Under the pieces are notes generated by a model. That model searched no databases. It was not told the origin of the DNA and was given only the letters and a program-made list of their open reading frames with translations. Source: a virus. From it: a DNA stretch of 46,853 nucleotides. The number at the start of each line of letters is the position of its first letter. The first letter of the stretch is position 1. Location: positions 1 through 46,853 of IMG/VR virus record IMGVR_UViG_3300017726_001530. One strand, 5' to 3'. A program made the position numbers and the translations under genes. This document shows, one piece after another, positions 33,452 to 40,033 of the stretch.

Positions 33452-33499
33452 GCTGTTTCGCTCTCTGAGCTCATCAGGGCAAGCCTACTTGCCGACAGC
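33452..33499 (-). ncRNA. Hammerhead ribozyme 4, type III
   Basis: Minus-strand RNA. Stem III GCUGU (33499-33495) with ACAGC (33456-33452). Cleavage predicted after GUC, between 33494 and 33493. Stem I GGCAAG/CUUGCC with loop UAGG. Core CUGAUGA 33477-33471. Stem II GCUC/GAGC with loop AGA. GAAA 33459-33456. Compared with hammerhead 3, stems I, II and III differ in bases but keep pairing. Followed by the leader AACGAGAAATATT before the zinc-finger gene. Confidence 0.95.
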
Positions 33500-33500
33500 A

Positions 33501-33516
33501 GGCTCCCGAAGGAGCC
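33501..33516 (-). other. UUCG-loop hairpin upstream of hammerhead 4
   Basis: GGCUCC-UUCG-GGAGCC, six perfect pairs with an extra-stable UUCG loop and no U tract, one base before stem III of hammerhead 4. After cleavage it would cap the 3' end of the 213-residue gene's message. Confidence 0.85.
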
Positions 33517-33535
33517 AACTCGGGGAAAGAAAAGG

Positions 33536-34177
33536 TTAGTCCATAATCCCATCATCGTATTCCCATGAGATACCTTGAGTGTCAAGATAGTCCATAACAA
33601 CCTTAGCAGATTCGTACTTACTAACATTCCCTTGTACAGGTGGTGGATTGATCCTACCAACACTTGAATCAATGTGAGCACCAAGAACACAAGTACCTTG
33701 ATCCTTACTGCCAAGCTTGATCCAGTTGTCGTACCACATTTTCTGAGCCTTCTCGATGTACTCAGAATTTGACAACCTGTCATCGTACTCAAAACCAGAG
33801 ATATCGAAGTTGTTTATTTTCACAGTCTGACCACGAGTGTTTCTATTGAACTCGCCATCTCTCCCAGCATGAATCGGTACCAAGAACCAATAGTCAGTTC
33901 CATCGAAAAGAACATCACCTGATGATGTTGATCTCAAGCCCCATTGATTACCATCTTGGTCAGCCTCAAGCTCTACATGAACCTGAACTCTGTCATCGTA
34001 CTGCTCATTAACTTCTTCTACTCCATCCCATATAAAGGTAGCTGGCTTAGACCAACTGCCATCAATGTTCTGAGACAAGCTAAAAGCTTCAGTTAGATTA
34101 TCAACATTAATAGTTGCTACTTTCGTATAACCTTTTCGGTTATCGCTAAATTCGTTTGCATGATAAATTGTAAACAT
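33536..34177 (-). CDS. First protein of the ribozyme operon, unknown function
   Basis: A 213-residue acidic protein (MFTIYHANEFSDNRKGYTKV; YWFLVPIHAGRDGEFNRNTR; CVLGAHIDSSVGRINPPPVQ). No membrane span, signal or known motif. It lies between hammerheads 5 and 4 and would become a single-gene message. The leader before its ATG (AACGAGGAAAAATT) is nearly identical to that of the membrane-protein gene. Same-phase coding up to the UAG stop about 20 bases before the UUCG hairpin. Confidence 0.7.
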   Translation of the reverse strand: MFTIYHANEFSDNRKGYTKVATINVDNLTEAFSLSQNIDGSWSKPATFIWDGVEEVNEQYDDRVQVHVELEADQDGNQWGLRSTSSGDVLFDGTDYWFLVPIHAGRDGEFNRNTRGQTVKINNFDISGFEYDDRLSNSEYIEKAQKMWYDNWIKLGSKDQGTCVLGAHIDSSVGRINPPPVQGNVSKYESAKVVMDYLDTQGISWEYDDGIMD

Positions 34178-34196
34178 AATTTTTCCTCGTTAAGTT

Positions 34197-34249
34197 AACT
34201 GTTTCATCCTTTTGGAATCTTCAGAGAGGATACTCATCCTCTTACAGTC
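34197..34249 (-). ncRNA. Hammerhead ribozyme 5, type III, degenerate candidate
   Basis: Minus-strand RNA. Stem III GACUGU (34249-34244) with ACAGUU (34202-34197), one G-U pair. Cleavage predicted after GUA, between 34243 and 34242. Stem I AGAGGAU/AUCCUCU with loop GAGU, seven perfect pairs. Core CUGAAGA (34224-34218); position 7 is variable in hammerheads, so A is allowed. Stem II UCC/GGA with loop AAAA, but the pair next to the core, usually G-C, is U-U. GAAA 34205-34202. It may therefore be slow or inactive. It lies in the operon's 5' leader. Confidence 0.65.
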
Positions 34250-34415
34250 CGGCTTGCGTCTTAACCCAGTCCAAGCATCGTGATCTTCCTTAATCAGTCA
34301 AAGCTGCGGGGGTTTCTGCCTCAAGCGGTTGTCTGTTGAGGCTGAGTTAAAGTGCCTGAAACCAAGGCACCATAAGGGTTTCGTTAGATTTCTGTCTTTG
34401 TTTTTCCTCCTTTTA
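34250..34415 (-). other. Structured 5' leader of the ribozyme operon
   Basis: No gene is visible in this stretch. It holds two perfect hairpins, GCCTCAA/TTGAGGC (34318-34342) and GTGCCT/AGGCAC (34352-34370), and a strong ribosome-binding sequence AAAAGGAGG (34414-34406, minus strand) with no start codon at a usable distance; the nearest ATG opens only eight codons. The orphan site may be a remnant of a lost gene or may bind ribosomes to protect the message. Confidence 0.5.
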
Positions 34416-34416
34416 A

Positions 34417-34444
34417 GTTATACATGCCTATTATCTAATCACAA
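34417..34444 (-). promoter_or_regulatory. Candidate leftward promoter of the ribozyme operon
   Basis: Minus strand TTGTGA (34444-34439) and TATAAC (34422-34417), 16 bases apart, with TG directly before the -10 hexamer. An alternative is TTGCAA (34461-34456) with TAGATA (34437-34432). Either would start a transcript carrying all five hammerheads. Confidence 0.5.
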
Positions 34445-34562
34445 CATGTAGTGTATTGCAAACATTGTATACAAATAAAGGCAATTATTTTGAGGTGATT
34501 TTATGTAAGCCCTATGAATAAAGGCATAAGTGTTATATCTTTTTTTTAAATAACTAATCCAA
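34445..34562. other. Divergent intergenic region
   Basis: AT-rich gap between the leftward ribozyme operon and the rightward late block. It holds an eight- to ten-base palindrome-like TTGTATACAA and a run of eight T before the first rightward gene. A rightward promoter is expected here, but I cannot choose hexamers with confidence. No gene seen. Confidence 0.35.
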
Positions 34563-34817
34563 ATGGACTACAAAGAAATAGAAATGCGTATGGATAACCT
34601 CGAAAAGAAAGTAGATGAGGTCATTAATGCTGTCTCCATCCTGCCTCGAATCGAGGAAAGAATGATTGGACACAAAGATGACTTATCAGATCACGAAGTA
34701 AGACTCAGAAGATTAGAAGAGAAGCAAGCCAAAGATAATGTCTTTATTGGTTGGCTAGAAAGAGGCATGTATGTATTGATCACAGCTCTTGTTGGTTCCT
34801 TTCTTTACTTCTTATAA
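34563..34817 (+). CDS. XhlA-like membrane protein (holin or antiholin-like)
   Basis: An 84-residue protein: coiled coil at residues 1-60 (MRMDNLEKKVDEVINAV; EVRLRRLEEKQAKDN), then a single C-terminal membrane span (MYVLITALVGSFLYFL). This is the layout of haemolysin XhlA-like phage proteins that cooperate in lysis. It is the first gene of the late block, and the next gene is the DUF5675 protein, a likely lysis partner. No ribosome-binding site is obvious. Confidence 0.6.
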   Translation: MDYKEIEMRMDNLEKKVDEVINAVSILPRIEERMIGHKDDLSDHEVRLRRLEEKQAKDNVFIGWLERGMYVLITALVGSFLYFL

Positions 34818-34834
34818 ATGGCTATACTATTTGA

Positions 34835-35245
34835 ATGGATGCATCTTTACACAGGTTTGCCTATCACCCCGAAGCAACACTAGGAAAATTGATACTCGGT
34901 GATCATGAATTTATGGTTGCTGAAAGACCATGGCGAAACAACCAACCCTATGTTAGTTGTGTGCCGACTGGCGAATACATTTGTGAAAGATTTCAGAGCC
35001 CAAAGTTTGGTGACACATTTCAGTTAATGGATGTACCAAACAGGTCCTACATATTATTTCATGTTGGTAACTTCCCTGAGAAAGATTCACATGGCTGCCT
35101 GTTACTCGGGGAAAAAATAATGACCGGCAAACCTGCCATATCTTCCAGTAGGGTAGCAGTCAATAGATTCATGAAAGCGTTAAAGGATGTTCAAAGCTTC
35201 AAACTTAAAATCCAAGACTCGTTCCCATACGACTGGTCAGAGTAA
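34835..35245 (+). CDS. DUF5675 protein, putative lysis enzyme
   Basis: A 136-residue protein with ERPWRNN, SCVPTGEYIC (C42) and HVGNFPEKDSHGCLLLG (H76, H86, C88), the DUF5675 pattern. The H-x(8-9)-HGC arrangement recalls the L,D-transpeptidase (YkuD) active site. No lysozyme, amidase or other endolysin is recognisable in the window, and the gene follows an XhlA-like protein, so it is my best candidate for the cell-wall enzyme of this phage. That role is inference. Confidence 0.7.
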   Translation: MDASLHRFAYHPEATLGKLILGDHEFMVAERPWRNNQPYVSCVPTGEYICERFQSPKFGDTFQLMDVPNRSYILFHVGNFPEKDSHGCLLLGEKIMTGKPAISSSRVAVNRFMKALKDVQSFKLKIQDSFPYDWSE

Positions 35246-35717
35246 ACAAACCAAAAAATGTCGAGACTGTAAGAAGTCTCTCCCTATCCATCGCTTCGAA
35301 CTAGATAAACGGAACAACCTCAGAAGAAAGATATGTATGCCCTGCCGCTCAAATCGGGAAAGAAAAAAAATGAGCAACAGTCCCTTTAGATACATAGACA
35401 ACCTATACAGCCAACTAAAGTATAGAAGGAAAGAGACACATCAATTCAATGTCACTAAAGAGTATCTACATTACTTATGGAAGAAGCAGAAAGGTAAGTG
35501 CAAGTACACCAACATAAAGATGACTCATATAAAGGATGGCACAGGCTATCACTTAACCAATGTGAGTATTGATCGTATCAATAACAACAAAGGATATGTA
35601 AAGCGAAACATAGCTTTAGTCTGCCTAGCTACCAACATGATGAAGTACACCCTTGAGTTAAAAGATTTAGTCAAATGGTGTAAACTTATAGCTGATAACA
35701 ATAGGAGTAAACAATGA
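35187..35717 (+). CDS. HNH endonuclease with N-terminal zinc finger
   Basis: A 176-residue basic protein. An N-terminal zinc finger is formed by C25-R-D-C28 and C50-M-P-C53. The nuclease-type part has GKCKYTNIKM (C105), then SIDRINNNKGYVKRNIALVC with D129-R130 and N150, as in small phage HNH enzymes. The start lies within the DUF5675 gene (59-base overlap), and the gene stands directly before the small terminase. HNH enzymes in this place may be homing endonucleases or packaging helpers. Confidence 0.75.
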   Translation: MFKASNLKSKTRSHTTGQSKQTKKCRDCKKSLPIHRFELDKRNNLRRKICMPCRSNRERKKMSNSPFRYIDNLYSQLKYRRKETHQFNVTKEYLHYLWKKQKGKCKYTNIKMTHIKDGTGYHLTNVSIDRINNNKGYVKRNIALVCLATNMMKYTLELKDLVKWCKLIADNNRSKQ

Positions 35718-36124
35718 CTATCAAAGACAAGACAATGAGGCAAAGAAAGGAAGAGTTTGTACAACACTTTCTAGTAACAAAGAATGCAACTGAGTCAGCA
35801 AAGCGATGCGGATACTCAGAGAAAAGTAGTTACAACCAAGGCTACAGAATGATGAATGACGATGAAGTTCAAGAAATGCTTGCAAAAGAGTTAGCAGACT
35901 CTAGAGAACGTAACTTAGGAGACCATGATGCCATCATAGAGAGGTTAAAAGAAGAAGCCCTTGGTGATGTATCAGGTCATACAGCTGGATCAAGAGTCAA
36001 AGCATTAGAGCTTCTTATGAAGTACTACCAAATGATTGATACTTCTCAGAAGCTAGAGTTATCTATGCAAGATACATGGTTTGAAAAGATTGATTTTGAT
36101 ACAGAAAAGGATCACCTTAATTAG
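35714..36124 (+). CDS. terS: Terminase small subunit
   Basis: A 136-residue protein. QRKEEFVQHFLVTKNATESA and KRCGYSEKSSYNQGYRMMND form the N-terminal helix-turn-helix of Terminase_2-type small subunits, which recognise the packaging site. The remainder is helical and acidic. It overlaps the HNH gene stop (ATGA) and is 184 bases upstream of the large subunit. The gap between them contains unusual G/C runs. Confidence 0.8.
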   Translation: MTIKDKTMRQRKEEFVQHFLVTKNATESAKRCGYSEKSSYNQGYRMMNDDEVQEMLAKELADSRERNLGDHDAIIERLKEEALGDVSGHTAGSRVKALELLMKYYQMIDTSQKLELSMQDTWFEKIDFDTEKDHLN

Positions 36125-36308
36125 GTTGTCTTCTTTTTAAAGGATTTATGTTCTTTATTAGTCTTAAATCACCATATTTATTTAACTGTATAGATATACA
36201 GCAACATCTCTTTATAATATTTAAGGAGGGGAGTGCTGGACAGGGTACCTACTGTACATATATACCCCTATCCCCCTATGGACCTTTGGGGGGGTAGCAA
36301 TTTTACGA
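36125..36308 (+). other. Gap between terminase genes with G/C-run hairpin; possible packaging site or small ORF
   Basis: Starts AT-rich and ends with runs of C and G unlike the rest of the genome. CTATCCCCC (around 36268) pairs with GGGGGGTAG (ending 36297), nine pairs with an 11-base loop; GGGTA and TACCC flank a short spacer just before. A 49-codon frame (36148-36297) with AAAGGA before its ATG crosses it. The position beside terminase genes makes a cos/pac or regulatory site plausible. Confidence 0.4.
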
Positions 36309-37883
36309 ATGGAAAACGAAAAAAATAAAATACAAAAAATTATAAATACCTTTAAAGAGAGTCTCAGTCAGTACGCAAAGCACTGTTTGAAGATTATTGA
36401 TAAGCAAGGCAAGGTTATACCATTTGAATTTAACGCAGCACAACAGCTTTTAGACAAACAAATTAATACACAATACGAAAAAGAGGGTAGAGTTCGTATG
36501 TTAATACTAAAATCTAGGCAGACAGGTATATCAACCTACTGTCAGGCACGGGGTTTTTGGAAAACAGTCACAGCAAAAAACCAAAATGCGGTAGTAGTTT
36601 CGCATTTGAATGAATCTACGAAAGCTATTTTTAACATTGTTAAGAATTTTTATGAAAATTTACCGCATCCTTTAGTCAAACCAGAACTAAAAGAGTCCAC
36701 AAATAACTCTATGGCTTTCACGCATGGCTCAAGATGGAGGATTGCGACAGCGAGAACGGGGGAAGTTGGGCGAGGTTGGACTACTAACTACCTGCATGGG
36801 TCTGAAGTAGCCTTCTATCCTAACGCTGATATCATCCCCGGCTTGCTACAGACAGTACCTGAAGCAGAATCAGAGATACTTTTGGAGTCAACTGCGAATG
36901 GAGCAGGGGGTTGGTTCTATGATGCGTGCATGCGGGCACTGCGTGGCGAGGGTGAATGGGACATTTGTTTCATACCTTGGTACATGATGCCGGATTATAC
37001 CCGTAAGTGTGACCCGTACTTCGAGCTGGAGCGTGAAGAAGAAGATATTAAAAGAATGTTTGATCTAACAGATGAGCAGATTATGTTCCGCAGATTAAAA
37101 ATACAGGAACTTGGTGGCGAAGATTTGTTTAGGCAAGAGTACCCGAGTACCCCGCAGGAAGCATTTTTAACAACAGGTAGATTATTTGTTGAACCAAAAT
37201 ATATAGATCAAGCAGCGGTTGAGTGTTATACCCCGGTTCAGCGATACGATGTGCGTGAAGCCCAGTTCGTGGAACATCACAAAGGGTTGCTAAAAATTTT
37301 CGAGAATCCAAAGGATTCTCTTAGGTATTGTGTTGGGGTTGATGTCGCAGAAGGCTTGGAGCATGGTGACTATTCATGCATACAAGTTTTGGATCACATA
37401 GGCAATCAGGTGGCAACTTGGTCAGGGCATGTCGACCCGTTTGACCTCGCCCATATAGTTGCGAAGATTTCTACTTTTTATAACAAAGCATGGACACTGG
37501 TAGAAAGAAACAATCACGGTCTAACTACTATTAGAAAAATGCAAGAATTAAATTATCCCAACCTTTATGTAGAGCAAACAGTTGATGATGCTTATGTGGA
37601 CAAGCTAACAAGAAGAGCAGGGTTTATGACAACAAGCAAGACAAAGCCTTTAATTATTGATAACTTAGCACATTTACTACGACAGGGAGAAAGTGGTATA
37701 GTAGATATGGACCTTATCGATGAGCTGCGTACTTATGTGGTTGATGCAAGAGGAATAACAAATGCCCAGAACGGGTGTTTTGATGATAGAATAATGGCAT
37801 ATGCTATTGCATTATTTGGGTTAAACAGTATGCCCCGCAAGCATAGGCAGAACTTTACAAGAACAAAAAAGAGTTTTTTTTAA
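36309..37883 (+). CDS. terL: Terminase large subunit
   Basis: A 524-residue packaging motor. ATPase: Walker A-type SRQTGIST (69-76), Walker B region YLHGSEVAF with E166, and coupling motif LLESTANG (191-198). Nuclease: D in GVDVAEGLEHGDYS, E in VERNNHG and D in GCFDDRIMAYAIAL. It cuts concatemers and pumps DNA through the portal. A stretch at roughly 36720-37300 uses GC-richer codons (CGT, CGG, GCG) than neighbouring genes, which prefer AGA and A/T-ending codons. Confidence 0.93.
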   Translation: MENEKNKIQKIINTFKESLSQYAKHCLKIIDKQGKVIPFEFNAAQQLLDKQINTQYEKEGRVRMLILKSRQTGISTYCQARGFWKTVTAKNQNAVVVSHLNESTKAIFNIVKNFYENLPHPLVKPELKESTNNSMAFTHGSRWRIATARTGEVGRGWTTNYLHGSEVAFYPNADIIPGLLQTVPEAESEILLESTANGAGGWFYDACMRALRGEGEWDICFIPWYMMPDYTRKCDPYFELEREEEDIKRMFDLTDEQIMFRRLKIQELGGEDLFRQEYPSTPQEAFLTTGRLFVEPKYIDQAAVECYTPVQRYDVREAQFVEHHKGLLKIFENPKDSLRYCVGVDVAEGLEHGDYSCIQVLDHIGNQVATWSGHVDPFDLAHIVAKISTFYNKAWTLVERNNHGLTTIRKMQELNYPNLYVEQTVDDAYVDKLTRRAGFMTTSKTKPLIIDNLAHLLRQGESGIVDMDLIDELRTYVVDARGITNAQNGCFDDRIMAYAIALFGLNSMPRKHRQNFTRTKKSFF

Positions 37884-39893
37884 ATGGATATGGAAAAAGA
37901 TTTAGGACCTGAAGGTATTTCAGCAGCAGTTGATGCTTCTGAAGAAGAACAAGGTCAACTTAATTCACTCGGACATATATTGCATTCAAAATATATTGAA
38001 CATAAAGATGCAAGAGACGATATAGAAGACAAATGGATAGAAGACCTTAGAGCCTTCATGGGTCAGTATGATCCAAATGTGCTCGCTAAGATTCAACAAA
38101 AGGGTGATCGCTCACAAGTTTTTGTAGGTTTAACTAGAACCAAAGTGCTCGCAGCATATTCAAGAATGACTGATTTATTATTTCAGCCCGGACAAAAATT
38201 CTTTTCCATTGAAGCTACCCCTATAGCTAAACAACCTTTAGTAGAAAAAGAACTTACTGAGAAAGCTGCCTTAGAAATTATGCAAGCTGCAGAAGTAATT
38301 GATCCGGGGCTAGTAGATGAACTTATACAAGCTAGATTAATGGAGCTTAAAGATGAGCTTAAAGAAGAAACAAAAGAAAGGGTTGAAAATATGGAAGAAG
38401 CTATTCTTGATCAAGCTATTGAAGCTAATCTAGAAGGCAAAATGAAAGATGCTATTATGGAACAAGTTATCTTCGGCACTGGTGCCATGAAAGCTGGCAC
38501 ACTAAGAGTTGACAAAGATCATCACTGGGTAAAAAGTGATGAAGGTTTTTCTTTAATATACGAGGAGTCACCAGCACCAGAAATGGAAGCAGTTTCTATT
38601 TTTGATTTATACCCTGATCCGTATGCAACATCAGTAGATGACATGAGAGACATCTTCAGAAGACATATTGTTTCAAGACAAGAGTTTGTTGATCTTAAAG
38701 ATTTTCCGGGGTTCAACACAGATGAGATTGATTACTGTATAGAAGAATATCCAGATGGCAATCACGATGAAGCACAGCATGAAAAAGATAGAAGAGAAAT
38801 TGCCAATGTAAAAGACAGAACATCTCAAACAAATAAATTTGAATTACTAGAATACTGGGGCTCATTAAATGGTTATGACCTACAAGAGGTTGGTATTGAG
38901 TTTGCCGATGACGATGATTTAACAATGGAATACTCAGCAAACATTTGGATGGTGGGCGGTAAAGTAATTAAAGCACAACTAAACCCTTTGCCGGGTGGAA
39001 TTATTCCTTACTTCATTTTTCCATATGAAAAGAATCCACATGCCTTCTGGGGCACAGGGATTCCAAGAATGATGCGTGATTCAAAAAACACAATGAATGC
39101 TGCTACTAGAATCTATTTAGATAATGTAGCTTTATCCTCTGGACCAATGGTTGAGGTTAATACTGACATTATGGCTTCAGGCGAAGACCCAACAGAACTA
39201 TATCCATGGCGAGTATTTTTGCGAGAAGGTGGCGATGGTAATCAGCCTATGGTTAGATTCTATCAACCCCAATCAAACTCACCAGCATTAGTTTCTGTTA
39301 TAGAACTATTCAGAAGGTTTGCCGATGAAACTACTGCTCTACCTTCTTATACACATGGACAAACACAAAGCTCATTGAATAGAACAGCAACTGGTATATC
39401 CATACTAATGAGCAATGCTAACATCGTTCTTAAATCAGTAATTAAAAATATTGATGATCATCTTACAAGACCAATGATACGCAGTCTTTATGATTGGAAT
39501 ATGACTTGGAATGATAACGACAAAGTTAAATCCGATATGCGTATTACAGCTAAAGGTTCTACAGCCCTGATTCAGAAGGAAGTACAATCACAAAGATTGT
39601 TACAGTTCCTATCTCTGATTAATAACCCTATGGATGCACAAATGGTTGATAGAGAAAAACTATTAACAGATATTGCTAAGTCCTTAGATATTGATCCAGA
39701 TGAAGTAATTAAAAACCAAGAGGAGTTAATGAATGAGCAAGCATTACAACAAGCTCTCGCTGCCAGCCAGCAAGGCGGTGAAGCTAATCAAATCCCAAAT
39801 GCAGACGGAGTGGTCGGTCCTGATGGAAGAAATGGAATCTCTCCGCCAAATGGAGCGGGACCAGTTGGAAATAACGGACAACTACCGCTTTAG
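37884..39893 (+). CDS. Portal protein
   Basis: A 669-residue protein of the podovirus portal type: VFVGLTRTKVLAAYSRMTDL near residue 80, FDLYPDPYATSVDDM, IPYFIFPYEKNPHAFWGTGI, and RTATGISILMSNANIVLKSV near the crown. The C-terminal 70 residues are Gln/Gly/Pro-rich. It forms the dodecameric DNA gate at a head vertex. It starts directly after the terL stop, and its end overlaps the following small gene. Confidence 0.88.
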   Translation: MDMEKDLGPEGISAAVDASEEEQGQLNSLGHILHSKYIEHKDARDDIEDKWIEDLRAFMGQYDPNVLAKIQQKGDRSQVFVGLTRTKVLAAYSRMTDLLFQPGQKFFSIEATPIAKQPLVEKELTEKAALEIMQAAEVIDPGLVDELIQARLMELKDELKEETKERVENMEEAILDQAIEANLEGKMKDAIMEQVIFGTGAMKAGTLRVDKDHHWVKSDEGFSLIYEESPAPEMEAVSIFDLYPDPYATSVDDMRDIFRRHIVSRQEFVDLKDFPGFNTDEIDYCIEEYPDGNHDEAQHEKDRREIANVKDRTSQTNKFELLEYWGSLNGYDLQEVGIEFADDDDLTMEYSANIWMVGGKVIKAQLNPLPGGIIPYFIFPYEKNPHAFWGTGIPRMMRDSKNTMNAATRIYLDNVALSSGPMVEVNTDIMASGEDPTELYPWRVFLREGGDGNQPMVRFYQPQSNSPALVSVIELFRRFADETTALPSYTHGQTQSSLNRTATGISILMSNANIVLKSVIKNIDDHLTRPMIRSLYDWNMTWNDNDKVKSDMRITAKGSTALIQKEVQSQRLLQFLSLINNPMDAQMVDREKLLTDIAKSLDIDPDEVIKNQEELMNEQALQQALAASQQGGEANQIPNADGVVGPDGRNGISPPNGAGPVGNNGQLPL

Positions 39894-40002
39894 TCAAGGT
39901 CGTTGCGACATTTTAAAGTTTATAGTATCTTTAGATGAGATTGCTGACAAAGTAATCAACTCGTTAGGCACCCGAAAGGACACACCTAACATTTATAAAT
40001 AA
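39823..40002 (+). CDS. Small protein after portal, unknown function
   Basis: About 59 residues from the ATG at 39823 (MEEMESLRQMERDQLEITDN, then YRFSQGRCDILKFIVSLDEI); the frame extends to 39733 inside the portal gene. Small proteins with the pattern SLRxMxRDQLEITDxYRxxQGRxxxLKxI are common directly after phage portals. Most of the gene overlaps the portal C-terminus in another frame. Possibly a head-assembly factor (inference). Confidence 0.6.
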   Translation: MEEMESLRQMERDQLEITDNYRFSQGRCDILKFIVSLDEIADKVINSLGTRKDTPNIYK

Positions 40003-40033
40003 TTTAATCGATACCCCAAGGAGGACCGATAAA

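Noticed and set aside
33445-33792. 115-codon frame on the minus strand
   Set aside because: It is a shadow of the 213-residue gene in another frame, runs across hammerhead 4 and the UUCG hairpin, and its translation is not protein-like.
34250-34340. CUGAUUAAGGAAGAUC in the operon leader as a sixth hammerhead
   Set aside because: The G and A required after position 7 are replaced and no GAAA-flanked stem III follows.
36148-36297. 49-codon frame between the terminase genes with AAAGGA before its ATG
   Set aside because: Not listed as a gene: the sequence ends in G/C runs giving PLSPYGPLGG-like residues and looks more like a structural DNA site; kept as a possibility in the gap entry.
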